64,000 nt of DNA from Plantago ovata. Its lineage: Eukaryota; Streptophyta; Magnoliopsida; Lamiales; Plantaginaceae. The stretch is taken from assembly GCA_028274465.1 (NCBI GenBank), contig CM051456.1, forward strand, positions 116,886,880-116,950,879, written 5' to 3'. The notes below the pieces were generated by a model that was not told the DNA's origin, searched no databases, and was given only the letters and a program-made list of their open reading frames with translations. The position numbers and the translations under genes are program-made. This document shows positions 12,428-28,329 of this stretch, in pieces; within the stretch, counting starts at the first letter, position 1; each line of letters opens with the position of its first letter.

Positions 12428-13027
12428 CTAACATTCTGCACTTACTATAGTGTTCTCCTCATCAGCCTCTTGTTCTAGAGCCACCACTTCACCATCGGAA
12501 TCATCCTCTAAACTGGTCTGATGATCCCTATGAGCATTATCCTTATGTTTATCTCTGCCACCCCCCTTCTTTCCTCTCCCTTTCTTCGACTCCTCCCCAT
12601 CCAACTCCTCACTCTCTGCTTTCCCTTTAGCCTTTCGCCATACTCGCAGCATTCTTCTTACCTTTCCCCTTTTTCCGACCCTCATCCTCGACATTCCCCA
12701 CTTCTGGAACCGCTCTCCCCGTCCTCTTCTTCCCCTTCCCTTTCTCCTCGTCACTAGCATCTTCCTCATCAACCACACCACGCCTCCCATTCCTCCTCTT
12801 ACCCTCTCCTCCACATCTTCATCAACATCAAACATCACACTAGCCAACGCCGTCTTTCCAATTTTCAGAACATCCCCTTCAGAAAGAGTAGCAGCTACCT
12901 GCGGATCAAGCTGCCTCCCGTTCAAAAACGTGCCACTAGACGACCCAAGATCAGTAACATTCCATTTCCCCGCACTGTACTCCACCTTGAGGTGCTGTGA
13001 CGCAATGCTAGGCTCTTTAATACACAT
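12428..13027 (-). pseudogene. Truncated, frame-damaged FHA-domain gene
   Basis: The frame (199 aa) opens inside a forkhead-associated domain, a phosphothreonine-binding fold. The core SxxH (SIASQH) and NG (FLNGRQL) motifs are present, followed by LSEGDVLKIG. The first strands, including the GR pair that contacts phosphate, are missing. Upstream sequence in the same frame shows no homologous residues, so the 5' end is lost or sits in an exon I cannot find. The region 12780-12635 reads as an unusual Arg/Met-rich stretch in this frame. In another frame it reads as an acidic/Lys-rich tail (VVDEEDASDEEKGKGKK), as expected for plant FHA proteins of this type. This suggests two compensating small indels. 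It ends with the acidic LEQEADEENTIVSAEC. Confidence 0.6.
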
Positions 13028-13269
13028 CTTAGACCTAACTTACTAGTACTAGTGTACTTATATATTTTATATGGTAGATAAATATTTAACATTAATAATA
13101 AATCACAATTATATAAGGAGAACCCTCCGAAATCCAACCTCTCTACACAAACAGAATGACAAAAGGAAACAAAATCCTCAATATAGTAGTAGTAGTACTA
13201 GAAAGAAAATGCGTGTTTAACTTTTTTTTTTTTTTTAATCGAATGGGTACCCTTGTTTAATTTTTTTTT

Positions 13270-13901
13270 GGATAAAATTGATCAAACCCCCTGAACTTTA
13301 CTACAATTGAGACATTACCCCCTAACCTATTAAATTTGAGACTTAACCTCCTCATCTATTTAAAGTGTTACGACATACCCCCTATATAATATTTTTCCTT
13401 TAATTTAATATTTTCATTCAATTTAATATTTTCCCTACAATTTAATATGTCAGTTTGACTCCAATTAATCCTAATTCATACCGAAAAATAATTTTAAAAA
13501 TTATATTATAAAAATATAAGATTTTACTTATATAATATAAGTTCAAATACAATTTATATTATAAAAGTGAAAAAATAATATTTTCATTAATTATACCGGA
13601 AAGATAATATTTGAACTTATATTATATTATATTATAAAAGTGAAAATCGTGTAGTTTCATATTATAATTTTCAAAATTAATTTTTCGATGGGTATTATGA
13701 TTAATTTGGAATCAAACGGAAATATTTAATTAAAGGGAAAATATTAAATTGAATGGAAAATATTAAATTGATAGTAAAATATTATATAGGGGGTATGTTG
13801 CAACACTTTATATAGGTAAGGAGGTTAAGTCTCAAATTTAATAGGTTAGGGGGGTAATGTCTCACTTGTAGTATAGGTTGGGGGTTTGATCAATTTTTTC
13901 C
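13270..13901. mobile_element. 632-bp foldback element with about 125-bp inverted ends
   Basis: The left end (GGATAAAATTGATCAAACCC) and the reverse complement of the right end (GGAAAAAATTGATCAAACCC) continue to match for about 125 bp through GAGACATTACCCCCTAACCT and the CTTAACCTCCT block. The inner parts are also inverted copies, so nearly the whole element folds on itself. It has no coding capacity. The flanks are T-rich, so a target duplication cannot be read. It fits a MULE-type or Foldback-type MITE. Confidence 0.8.
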
Positions 13902-14131
13902 TTTTTTTATTTTCAATTTCTATTGATATCCGTAACGTGCTACTAATCCAACCGAACAATGTCATACTTTTTTTTACATCCACAAAATTCAAACCCAATA
14001 TCTTATTTATTTAAGTGAACTCAAATATCTTACTACTTGAGACAACAATGATGGGATACATGTTTTACCGCTTTACTTTTACTATCATGGAATGCTATAA
14101 GTTTGTTAACATTAATTTAAACCTAATATAT

Positions 14132-14300
14132 TTCTTTTTTTTTAGGGGAAAACTTGCATTCATAATCATCAGCAAAATCAAAAAGTACATCGGCAGGGAT
14201 CCCATCAGGAAGCGAGATGGAACCAGAGCTGTTTTCCAAAGAACTACTGGCTAGAGCATGTGCTACCTTATTACAGTTGCGTCGAACAAAAGAAAAACTA
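14132..14300 (-). mobile_element. 3' end of a LINE (RNase H remnant plus poly-A)
   Basis: On the minus strand the sequence reads RRNCNKVAHALASSS, typical of the end of the RNase H domain in plant L1-type LINEs. About 30 further residues and a poly-A run follow (T-run at 14132-14143 on the plus strand). It is a short 5'-truncated copy. Confidence 0.65.
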
Positions 14301-14501
14301 ATAAACTGGAAAGAAGAAAATAAAAGTACAATAACAGTTTGTTCGAATTCAATTCACTAAGATAGCAAGATTAAAGTACCGCGATCGACTCGCTTGCATA
14401 TGAAATCATAAATAACATTCTACTCGTATTTATCACATTTCAAATCAATCTACAATTATCGTAATTCACATGTTTAATATATTTATAAGAACATTTATCA
14501 T

Positions 14502-14600
14502 GGGAGGTTATAAGGTGATTTGGTGGTAACTGGTAAATGTGCTAAACAGAAGAAGTCGGGGTTCAAATCCCATTCTTTGTATTTCAAAATTCTTTTAAAT
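14502..14600 (+). mobile_element. SINE-like fragment with tRNA-type A and B boxes
   Basis: Starts GGGAGGTTATAAGGTG, has an A-box-like TGGTGGTAACTGG and a B box GGTTCAAATCC at 14560-14570. The first bases resemble the start of the better preserved SINE at 37497, suggesting one family. The 3' limit is unclear. Confidence 0.4.
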
Positions 14601-15009
14601 TGTCTAATCGGACAATGAATGTCATTAAATTATACTTCTTTGTATTCGAATATACTAGTACAAATCTATATTGCCATTTACTTGTATTTACATAGTTGTT
14701 GCATAAGTGACGAAGTGTAAAAAGTTTTTTCTAGTTAAAACGCGATACAAGAATACATGTGCAAAATAAATAATAAGTTTAGGTACATTTGTGCAAAAAT
14801 TAAAATTCAGGTGTATATGTATCAAAATTTATAAAGTTGCGGTATATTTTAACTTTTAATCCATTTTTTAAAATCCTATATCGCTTAAGCAGAGTTTTAC
14901 CGAATGCAAGTAGGAATACCCTATAGGCATAGAGTATACGTTAACAATTTTTGAAACCCTAACCGCGATCTACGTTTTAAATACAAAGAAACGTATTTAA
15001 GTATTTTAC

Positions 15010-15440
15010 GGTGCAACCAGTTGCAAGAAGGGCAGCTGCCATTTAAGTATTTAGGAGTCCCTCTCAACTCCAAGAGACTCTCAATTGCCCAGTATCAGCC
15101 ATTACTTGAGAAGATGTTGGCCAGAATCACAAAAATGCTAAGTTATGGAGGTAGAATTCAACTCATTCAAAGTGTTTTGTAATCTATACAACATTATTGG
15201 TGCCAAAATGTTCCCTAAGAAAGTAACGGTAGCTATAGAGAGCCTTTGCATAAAGTTTATGGACAGGACAAGCTGGTGTGTAGGAAGAAGTCTGCAGGTG
15301 GATTGGGTATACTACTTCACAGGCATCTAATTTATTTATGGAACTGCTTAAATGCAGAGACTTGGTGAGAGGCAATGAAGATTGGTGCAGAACAGTGGCA
15401 GAAGGAAAATTGGAGAAGACTGGGAATAGAAAATGTAAAT
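15010..15440 (+). mobile_element. LINE reverse-transcriptase fragment
   Basis: The translation contains LPFKYLGVPLNSKRLSIAQY, then MLARITKMLSYGGRIQLIQS and, in shifted frames, KKSAGGLG. These are signatures of the region downstream of the reverse transcriptase core in plant L1-type LINEs. Several stops and frame changes mark it as a dead fragment. It abuts the 3' flank of the DAHP synthase gene. Confidence 0.75.
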
Positions 15441-15823
15441 ATAATTTGGGCAAGTTGAACATCAAACACATAATTTTATTTCATGAAATCTTTGTTACAT
15501 TATTCGTACTACTGATACACATAACATAATACACAAAATTACTCTACACAGTACACAGTATAAAAGTTTAATGGTTTTCCCCTTGCCACATGACATTAGA
15601 AGAAGTTGGGGAGGGAAAGGAAGAACAAAAAAACAAGTTTCAAACATCAAATAAAATAAATAAAACTCTGCTGCTACTTCTGCATTACCATCCCTCACTT
15701 GACCCTATGGTTCTTCCCCATGGCCATGGAGAGGACTTTTAAGAATAGTTCTCAGACAATTCGGCTGATTGATTAATAGTAGTATGTAATGGCTCGTCAG
15801 GGACCAGAACGCCATCTCCTTAC

Positions 15824-19024
<3,201 letters not shown>

Positions 19025-19158
19025 TGTTGTTCTGAGATTGGATATTTTTGTTCTTGGTTTGGTTTGCTGGAGAAAGGAAGGGGAAGGGTAGATTAGACTT
19101 TTTGAGAATAGAGAGGATCTGTTGATTCTGCTACTGAATGGGATTAGTGAATGGGGGG

Positions 19159-19166
19159 TTTATATA
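19159..19166 (-). promoter_or_regulatory. TATA box of DHS
   Basis: TATATAAA on the minus strand, about 135 nt before the DHS start codon. The position fits a leader of about 100 nt. Confidence 0.55.
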
Positions 19167-19377
19167 TGTGGTGTTTTTTTGGTTGGTGAAACTAAAATCA
19201 AATGAATAATAGTATAAGTTGTCAAATTGGAACACAGAGTCAAATAAAGGTAGGTGTCTTTGTGTTGTGTGTGATGGCTTTTCCTTTTTATTTTTGGTAG
19301 GAGTTGTGGTTGTTGTTGGATTAGACTTGCATTTTAGATTTAGATCTTTTTGTGTCATTGTTCAAGCTTCAAATAGT

Positions 19378-19466
19378 AAGATTGAACACATTAGATGAAT
19401 AATGAATAAATGAGGATGGTGAAGCAAGATTGAACACATTAGATGAATAATGAATAAATGAGGATG
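19378..19466. repeat. Two 41-bp direct repeats
   Basis: Positions 19378-19418 and 19426-19466 carry the same 41-bp unit, from AAGATTGAACACATTAGATG to AATGAGGATG, separated by 7 bp in the DHS upstream region. Confidence 0.85.
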
Positions 19467-20175
19467 TGCCAAACTCATTTCTTATTATCCTAACCTCTAT
19501 GTAAATATCATTGGATTAAGTCATTAAGTCTACAGAAGCATGTTTAGACTAGCACGCGGCCACGCGGGTGTGTTCAGTGAGATTGTGAAGGGCTAAATTT
19601 CTTAAAGAGACAAAAATGATTGAAAACATAAATAGAAGAAACATGTGGAGAAATAGCTCTTGTGGTGCGGATGTCCAATCCAACTATATTCCAAAGAAAA
19701 AACATCCAACAAATAAACAAAAAGAAAGAAAGGAGTATGGGTTTATGGATTCCTTGGTTTTTGGGTGGTTTTTGAGTCATGCTAGTGGTATAGTATCATC
19801 TTGCTCCTTCGATAGGTGGTTAAGATTATTGGGTGTACCGTAACCGAGCACTTATTATGCTCTTTTTAAATTAATCAATAAAAAAAAATTACCGTTTAAG
19901 AAGAAAAAAAAAAGGAGAGGAGTAATGTGCAACGACGGAGAATTAAAATAGCTTAAAGTATGAATAGTCATACTATTTTTTTCTTTTTCTCTTTCTATTT
20001 TTTCTCACTTTCCCTCTATTTTACTAAAAATAAATGGAGCTGTATTTGGCTTTCAAAACATTGAATTGCATGAGAAATGTTTCGGAAAATCAGAATTGTT
20101 TTTAGCTATCGACCCGAAACAAGTACACAGATTTAAATCCATTTACACACAGGGCAAAGGTTTACAATTTGCTAT
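19467..20175. other. Intergenic DNA
   Basis: AT-rich sequence with no gene or complete element recognised. The plus-strand frame at 19616-19843 has no family resemblance. Confidence 0.4.
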
Positions 20176-20485
20176 TTGATCATCAGGGCGGCTCTATATT
20201 TTTGGGGCCCTGTTCCAAGTCGTAATATAAGCCCCCAAACAATCGTATAACAAAAAATAAAAATTAAATAAAAAGGGAAAATAGGGCATAAAAAAGTTCA
20301 CTAGCTACAGGTATTGAACATGTCACCTTATGAATGCACACCACTGCACCAATTCTATTTTGCTAACTTCTCCATAAACGTTTGTATATAAACATTATAC
20401 ATAATAAAATCCGAAGTTCCCCACTTTACGAGGTCTTGTGCGGTCGGACTGACCGCACGGGACTTGAGCCGCCACTGTTGATCAT
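20176..20485. mobile_element. hAT-type MITE with 8-bp target duplication
   Basis: The element spans 20184-20477 (294 bp). Its ends are CAGGGCGGCTC and, reverse-complemented, CAGTGGCGGCTCAAG, the usual hAT terminal style. It is flanked by perfect 8-bp duplications TTGATCAT at 20176-20183 and 20478-20485, the hAT hallmark. It has no coding capacity. Confidence 0.88.
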
Positions 20486-20524
20486 ATGATTCATATTATA
20501 AGGTATTGCTAAAGTTGCAAAATT

Positions 20525-20590
20525 GAGTACTACCAAGGTAAACCAAGGTAAAAATTTTGCAAACCTTGGTACGTACTCAATTTTTATAAT
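20525..20590. repeat. Small imperfect palindrome
   Basis: AAAATTGAGTAC ... CCAAGGT is mirrored by ACCTTGG ... GTACTCAATTTT over about 60 bp, forming a hairpin-like repeat just right of the hAT MITE. Confidence 0.6.
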
Positions 20591-20956
20591 AAACCATTTC
20601 TTTGAAATGTAAGTTTCATCTTATTTCATATTCGATTCAAATATTTGATAATTCCTCTGTCAGCTCAAAACTTCTCATTTACATTTGTTGATTTTTTTTT
20701 CGTGAATTAATCTCAAAGAACATCGAAAAATATCTAAAATATTATATTAAAAAACTGTAATTATTATCCATAGGCAAGTCATCCATTTCACAAACCTTTA
20801 TGCAACTTTGTTTTTCCTTCTTTTTATTGATTATTAAAACTTGTAAAAACAAATGTGAATAATGAAATAGAGGAAATAGATGACATAGTAATAGTAGTAT
20901 GGAAATTAAGTACGAACTGGGTTGTTAGTACGTGATTCAATCAATTCTAGTATGCA

Positions 20957-21078
20957 AAAGTTTTTTTTTTTTTTTTTTTCCGAAATTGTATAAGATTCTA
21001 AAGTTTTTTTTTTTTTTTTTTTTTCCGAAATAGTATGAGATGCTATTTTTTTTTTTTTCCGAAATAGTATAAGATGCT
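20957..21078. repeat. Poly-T tandem repeat, three units of about 44 bp
   Basis: Three units, each a T-run of 13-22 bases followed by CCGAAATWGTATRAGATKCT, start near 20958, 21001 and 21045. Confidence 0.85.
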
Positions 21079-22340
21079 AAAGTTAGAAGTGTGCATTGAG
21101 GAAGTAGGCAAGCAAATGCAATATACAGAATTGGACCTTAATTATTCGTCCATTGTTTCACTTTGAACCAAGTACTTGAATTGATACTTGAATCATGTAA
21201 AAATTACTATTACTACCGCCTCAGGGATGGATGCTTTAAAAGATTTATTTGACTTTTTAAGGTGGATGTAGGATAAATTAAGTGCCCGTATATCTTGGTT
21301 TAATTTAATTTTCGTCGTCGATCTATTGGTTCATGTGTTTCAATTATTTTCATACATTAATAAATTGCTTCACTTTTGTTTAGCCACGTTTTAAAATCAT
21401 GAATACTAGATGCTCTTCATTAAACTAACAAGACCAAACGAAAGGATTTTGTCCTCCAGCATTTCTTTCCAACGTAGCTTGTGTCAGAATATTCCGGAAA
21501 GATGCGTGTGGGCTTGATTATATTATCCTACTCACGATTGTTGATTATCAAGCAAATATCTTGTCTCGATCAACTAATAATTCACCTACCCTTGATATAA
21601 ACGCTCCAATAGGTTTATGGGTTTTTAAGATGGTAGTTAGTATACCATCCGTAGTTAGAAGTTGAGATTCATAACTCTAAGGTTATAAGTTTGATATTTT
21701 CACACAATAGATGATAATATGTCTGATATAATAACGATATTCTAAAAAAATAAAAAGAAAAAGAGATAGTAGTTACTAGTACACAATTATAAAGGGTTAT
21801 TCCCCACGGGAGTAATGTATGTAGAATCATTATTGATTCTCGCTCTGCCGGTTCGAAACAAACGGTTATTCACCGAATGATTTTTAAAATATCAGGTTCT
21901 ATGCTATCCTCTATTTCTGAATTCATTCCTAATATACAAACTATAGGAAGAAAAAAAAAAAAGATTTGTATACAAACGAAAGGAGGAAAAAAAACAGATT
22001 GCAACTATATAGACTCATGATGGAACTTGCAATTTTCCAGCGTCATTAAAAAGAAAAATGATAATACTAGTAGTACTCAATAGATCTAGTTGAGTCAAGT
22101 AATGAAACTTCTTGCAAATTACTTTGTAGGTACGAGCCATTATATTGACCAGCGTTGATTAGCCCCACTCTACTCTATATTATCCCTATATACATGTACC
22201 AGGCATTATATTTAGTTGGCAACAAATTTTGAATAAAAGCCACAAAATGGACTGTAGTTTATTAAGAGTTAGATATTCGAAGTATACTTGAAGAAAGGTG
22301 TTAAAACTCAAAACTCTCCAAAAGCAAAAGCAAGGAATTA
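21079..22340. other. Intergenic DNA
   Basis: AT-rich DNA without recognised genes. A tRNA-like GGTTCGAAAC word near 21850 lacks a convincing A box. The right end merges into the 3' flank of the PABN gene. Confidence 0.4.
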
Positions 22341-22691
22341 AAATCTCAAACAAAAAAATCTCTGCCCCAAGTCCCCAACTATTATAACAAAGCCTTATTT
22401 GGCAACTGAGATTTCCTCACAGAAGCTCCAGCAATAATAATGATACAAACTGCAACAGGTAAGGTAACCCAATCACTTAAAATGTAGTAGTACACAGTAA
22501 AATGGCATCATCATACAGGCATGTCAAATAGTCTCTTGAACAGAAATAAACGACAATGACATTAAAAGGTCCTTCTAATTCGCAGAACTGGTACTACCAT
22601 AGGCAGCTGACCACTAATAATGCAAATGATAGTAATAAATTACGAGCTTGCTGCATTTTGCACTGCCCTCACACGGACGAAATCAGTCTTC

Positions 22692-25600
22692 TCAGTAATA
22701 TGGCATATAGCGATTCGGGCGCCTGAATCGTGGAGCCTTGCTGCAATTTCAAAAGTATTATTTATTTATTAGTCTCGGTTCAACTCAAGTTATGCTACCA
22801 AGATGTAGTTTCAGAAAATAACAGATACTATAATATATAGCCCGTGTCTATCATTTACAAGTTCCTCCTCACAATTACTCAATTTGCTTATTAGTAGTAT
22901 TATAGTTCCCACAAATACTTGTAAAGGGGTCATTGTAATTGATAGAAAAGGGGCATGCATTCATAGTCCTCAGCAATTTAGGGTTGGATAACAAAACTCT
23001 TTGCAAAGGGAAGAACTGAGACACTTACCCGTACCCATAGGGAGAATACATGAACGGGGGCAGATAGGGCCTCCTGAATCCATAAGCCATATATGGATCA
23101 AATCGCCTTCCACGAAACTGTTTCATTCCTGGAACATTGGTTCTTTTCGCCGAAACCTACAGAATAGTAAAATATAAGGTTACACATGCATGATCTCAAC
23201 CACCTCAAAAGTTCAAGGCATCACCTTATAGAATTTACATGCATCTATATATGACTTTCACTGACAGTACTTGAAAAAAAAAAGCATGTAAAATTGACTT
23301 GGTGCCTGATTGCAAAAGTGATCTAGCAGTAGCAGAATTAGATCAAGTGACTTTTTAGAGATTTCATGGGAGTTCGAATCAGGTTTTTTCAGATTATTTA
23401 TAGAGAATTAAAAGTACACAAAGTTCTCATTTTCAGCAACTCTTCTGCTTCAAATATATTATTAGTGAAGACAGATGTTAGTTATAGGCAAGCAAAGCTA
23501 GAAGTCTCCGCAAACACCAAAAGTGTTTACAAATGTGCAGAAGTAGAGAAAGCTGAACAGCCGTTTTGCAAGAAACAAAATCCATGCTTTTGCCAGGAAT
23601 TAAGCTAGAAGCTAGTTTGTCACAAATGACCAATAAATAGAGTTTATATCTCTACTTCAAGAGAATTCTTTTTTCCAATAACTATAGAAATAGTGCAGGT
23701 GAGAAGTTCTACCTTCAATTGACGGCCATGAAGTTCAGATTCATTCAGCTGGAGGGCCTCTTGAATAGCTTCTTGTTCAAGAAATTCAACATATGCGAAA
23801 CCTTTGGGCTGTCCAAACTTGTCAGTCAAGATAGTCACACGATTCACAGTTCCACAGGATTGAAAGTGCTGCTGAACTTCTTCTGGAGTGCATGCATAGT
23901 CAACCTGTAACATTGAATTTGAAAAGGGGGGTAAGCCAAATGCTGAATCTATAACTATTTCAACTTAACATAAAAACCATTCAAAGGACAAAAATACTCT
24001 TGCATGCAATCATCATACACGAGAACTTGGCGTATAACATATGATAATAAAGATCAGAAGAACACATAACAGTGGGCGCATGGTGCTCATCTCTCTTCCA
24101 GAGTTGATAACTTCAGAACATAAAGATCAGCACTGATATCTAGGAAACCCTTACGGTATGTATCAGCAAGGACCAATAGATTTCGAAGTATTGCATATGC
24201 CTTCACCTCCACCTCCACTTGTAAAGTTATAAATGCTGCTGGCACACTGCCACAGGTGGGATAATTTTGCTGATGTTTTCAGCCCGCATAAAATACATCA
24301 AAATTGTCATTTTTATCCAGGACTAGAATAGAATAATATTTATGATCATCTTCTTTCCGTAAGAATTTTTTTTTAACTGATATTACCAGCCCAATTTCAA
24401 CATTGGAATGGAAACATTATGGACAAAAGAATAAAATAGAATAAGGCTGCTCAGAGCCACATCAACCTCTATTACCGATCAAATGTGAGGTCCATCTGCA
24501 ACACCACTTTGCCACCAAGATTTGCCCGGCACCAACTCCATCTTAAGCGAAAGGATTTTGTCTTCATGCACATTACCAGAATTCTAGAAAGAGAGTTCTA
24601 ACAGTACATCTACTTAAATTTTAAATCTGCAAGACAATGCTTGCTTTCTACATACAAATCTAGCCAACAAAGTAAAGGCAAGATGCCCGACTAGAGGGAA
24701 ATACTGTGTTTCATTAGAAATCTTTCAATATTGTTCAATTTTTTTTCCTTCGTGCTTTTTACATTCTTTTTCCCCTCTTCTATTCTTTCTTTTCTTTTTA
24801 ACATTCTTCTTTTCAGTGGGGGTACGATTTCTCTTTTTTTTTTTTTTTTTTCTTTCTTTTCTTTTTTTTTTTTACTTTTCAATTCAACTATACTTTTCCT
24901 CCCCTCTAGACCGGGAACATTTTTCCTACAGTTACAAAGATGTTATCAAAGCACCCCAAGGCTACATAAAGAACATAACTTCCTCGACATCATTCTACAA
25001 GATAAACTCTGGTGCTACTCAGGGATATACGAGAGACCCTGCGATAATAATGAAAAATGTGACATCCATCCCATAAAGGTATTAGAATACAGAAGTTCAG
25101 GAAAGCTAAGCTTTTCCAGAAAAGACAAATAGATAGAAATTCACAATCCATGTACCAGAAGCTTCTCCTCTAATAAAGATTGGGAATGCATATGTGCGGC
25201 TTAAAAGCAGTTCAAGTATCAGTTAAAAATTTAAAGAGAGAGATACAGGGGGGAGCGCTGGAAGAGAGCAAACGTAATTAGAAGAAATTCATATTCCGCA
25301 TCATGCAGACTTTGGCATAGAGAAACTGGTATGTCTGAGAAAACATAAGTCCTATTTTTTTCTGTTCTCCATAAAAGTTGATCGATCACTGTTGCCTCAA
25401 TGGGAGAATAATAAAGTCATGAATGGAATTTCATATTGCTGAACTCTGGGAAAAAAAATCTAAGAAATCCTAGACTCATTAACCACCACACCTAAAATCC
25501 GTATGTGTGTATCCTCCAGTGCAATTTCTGTTTCAAATTCCTTTCTCTTCCTTCTAAGGCTAATTTACTTCCAGTAACTACAACTCGTTTAATGTTTAGT

Positions 25601-26380
25601 TCATGATTTATATCGTAACAATTTTAAAATTGAGAGGCTATGGAAATTTGCGGTGCGGAAAGGCATAGGTATAATAAATTCTTCAATACACTTATAACAT
25701 AGCACATAGGAGGAAGATCTGTATTAAGATGAAGACACATAATAGATGATCACTCACATTGCCAACATAGATAGACCGCGAGTCAACCTCCTCCCGGCTT
25801 GCCTGAGCAGCAGCAGCACTGGCAGGATCTGCAATACAACACAAGAATCACAAACACTATAAATAACAATACTTGAACAAAGCTAGCTGCTAGTTTTACA
25901 TTCACATATTCCTAATAATCTATCTTTCGAACCAAATCAAATTTAAATCAATTTTTTTCCAGCTGAATTTTAGCTTAATTAGTCTCTCTTTTCCTCTTCA
26001 CTCGAACAAGTGCCTAATAAACAACCATCATATACCTAAAGGATGCAATAATAATTTAAATTCCTGAAAAAAAGAAAAAGACCTTGAACAGCACCCATCT
26101 CTTTCTCGACCTTGGCTTGCATCTCTCTGAGAGCAGCAGCTTCCTCCTCCATCTCTTTGAGTCTCTTCTTCATCTCATCCAATTCCTACATAAAATCAAC
26201 AGATCCATATAAAAAAAACAACAATCGCCGTATAACACCGATTAATTAATTGATGAGGAATCAATAGAATACCTTGGTGGCATCTTCATCGGCAGCTGAT
26301 GTGTTGGCATAGGCGTCGAGCTCCATCTCGCCTTCATCGGGGATCTCAGCGCCATAGACCTCATGCTCTTCTTCATCCAT
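22692..26380 (-). CDS. PABN: Nuclear poly(A)-binding protein (PABPN1 type)
   Basis: Binds growing poly(A) tails in the nucleus and stimulates poly(A) polymerase. Exons 26380-26273, 26185-26083, 25828-25758, 23904-23713, 23156-23029 and 22740-22692 give 216 aa, matching plant PABN proteins of about 220 aa. Layout: acidic N terminus ([13 protein letters not shown]), coiled coil at residues 37-70 ([20 protein letters not shown]), one RRM from about 88 to 160 with RNP2 SIYVGN and RNP1 KGFAYVEF, then an Arg/Tyr/Pro-rich tail ([17 protein letters not shown]) ending RYMPYY. An in-frame ATG further upstream is rejected because the family begins at MDEEEHE. Intron 3 is about 1.85 kb and contains long T-rich tracts (24830-24880). 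Confidence 0.95.
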
Positions 26381-27440
26381 GTTTGTTCGTTTGTTACCTT
26401 TCCAATTCGAGAGGATTGTTGTATATAAGAAGAAAGGAAAAATCCTCCTGTCAGACACACACACAACAGAATATTGTTGCCTAGAATTAGCAATTTGCAT
26501 ATATAACCAAAAAAAACAAACACTACTAGGTTCCCTGGTTCGGTTGTGTTTGGGTTTCAGGCCCATAAAAGCTACGGCCTACCCATGTACTTATGGGCCT
26601 ATCTTCTGTAGTTGGGTTACAACGACTCAAACGTTCTAATCTATATATATTATATATATTAGTTCACTCGAGGGGACTTATTACCAACTGAGATGCGCTT
26701 TATTGTAAAAGAACGGTGTGTAAGCTTGAATATACATGCTTTATTCTAATATATTTGTATAAGAAAAGATAATCTTAATTTAAATTTTACGAGTTTGTAG
26801 GGGTTTCGGTGGACATGTAATGTGGGCTTGTTGCGTAAATGGGTTCACATGTTGGTATGTGATGGATCGAACATATGCTGAAAAATATTATTCGTATCCA
26901 ATTCTAATCTTGTGGGCCACCTTATCTCTTAAAGCCAAGTATCTAACGCATGGACACATATGGACAACAAAAATGAACAACAACATTTCATTGTTGGTCT
27001 CGTGAAATTCCTACCAAAAGATAATAATAATATGGTGATATCGGTTGAGAAAAATGTGAAATACCACACCACACTGATGAGTTGTTTCGAAACTTGAAAA
27101 AAATTACTACATATACTTAAAGTCATAAGAAAGTCCCAACGAAGATTCAAGAAGCCAAGGAGCAAGAAGCATGGTGAAAAGAGAACAACATGGAGAGTCT
27201 TGCCTTAATAGGTCAGGTTGGAACACATGCTCAAGGGAGGGCGATGTGTGGCATGCCTGGCTTCACAAAAGACCAGGGCCTAACCTACTTATGATGGTTA
27301 CGACATGATATGCGTGGAAACAGTTACAAACGGCTAGGTTTGAAATTGTGTAAACATCAAGTTCAATATGCTTGGGAGGCTTCTTACATAACCATTGTTG
27401 TGATGATCAATGATTGACACCCCTGATTTTCATACCCTTT
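26381..27440. other. Intergenic DNA
   Basis: This is the upstream region of PABN plus AT-rich DNA. No gene, RNA or complete mobile element could be supported. Confidence 0.4.
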
Positions 27441-27451
27441 ATCGCTTCTTG

Positions 27452-27799
27452 TAAGGGGGTGGTTGCAGGAGCTTCAACTTAAAATAAGTGGCTTAATTTA
27501 AGGAGAAGTTGGTAAAATTTGACTTATTAGAGAATTTGATGGGTGTTTGCAAAAAACTACTTAAAAGTTAGATAAGTTGTAGGAGTACTGTTTGCAAATC
27601 TAACTTTTTGGCAAAAACAACTACTTCATCTTAAGGAGAAGCTGTTGAAGGAGGTACAACCCAGCTTCTCCAACTTCAACTTATCCAACTTAATTTAAGA
27701 GAATTAATCAGCTTATAAGCTGTTGCAAACACTCAAAAAGTTGATTCTGCTTAAAATAAGTGATAGGCTAGATAAGTTAAGCTGTTACAAACACCCAAG
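27452..27799. mobile_element. MITE-like element with imperfect inverted ends
   Basis: Left end GGGTGGTTGCAGGAGCTTCAAC matches the reverse complement of the right end, GGGTGTTTGTAACAGCTTAAC. Internal GGGTGTTTGC and GAGAAGTTG motifs repeat. About 345 bp, no coding capacity, and no clear target duplication, so the superfamily is uncertain (hAT-like ends). Confidence 0.55.
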
Positions 27800-28329
27800 T
27801 ACAGTGTCTCAACTTCTAGTGTATGATTGCAAGATTAGTGATAGAAGGGTTGTTCTGAATGGTCACACCTCTTTACTTATGGTCAACATATTAGTAGATT
27901 ATGTGTGGGTTATTTTGTTTGGTTACACCTCTTTCATAAAATCTCCCCAAATTACGGTTGTGTTTCTTACTAAAATCATACCCCCATTAAATGTTTTCTC
28001 CAAACCTTCTATGTACATCACAACTAGGTGATTAATTCATCTAAAGATTTGACTCCAAGTTCAAGCTTTCCAAACTACAACGCCACTAATGTTGGACTGA
28101 CGTCGACCTTCATACTTTGGAAATGGAGAAATAAGATAGGGTTTTGTTCCTAAAGAGTAAGGAAGGAGAAGAAAGAAGTCATTTATTGGGAAGACATTAG
28201 GTAAAATAAAGTAGGCGGAGTTTTTTCTTAAAAACTAGAATTAGACCCTCAAATCCATTGAAATTCTAATATACCAAACTAGACTATCACATAAGTGAGA
28301 TTTATTATATTGTCTAATTAAATTTCACA

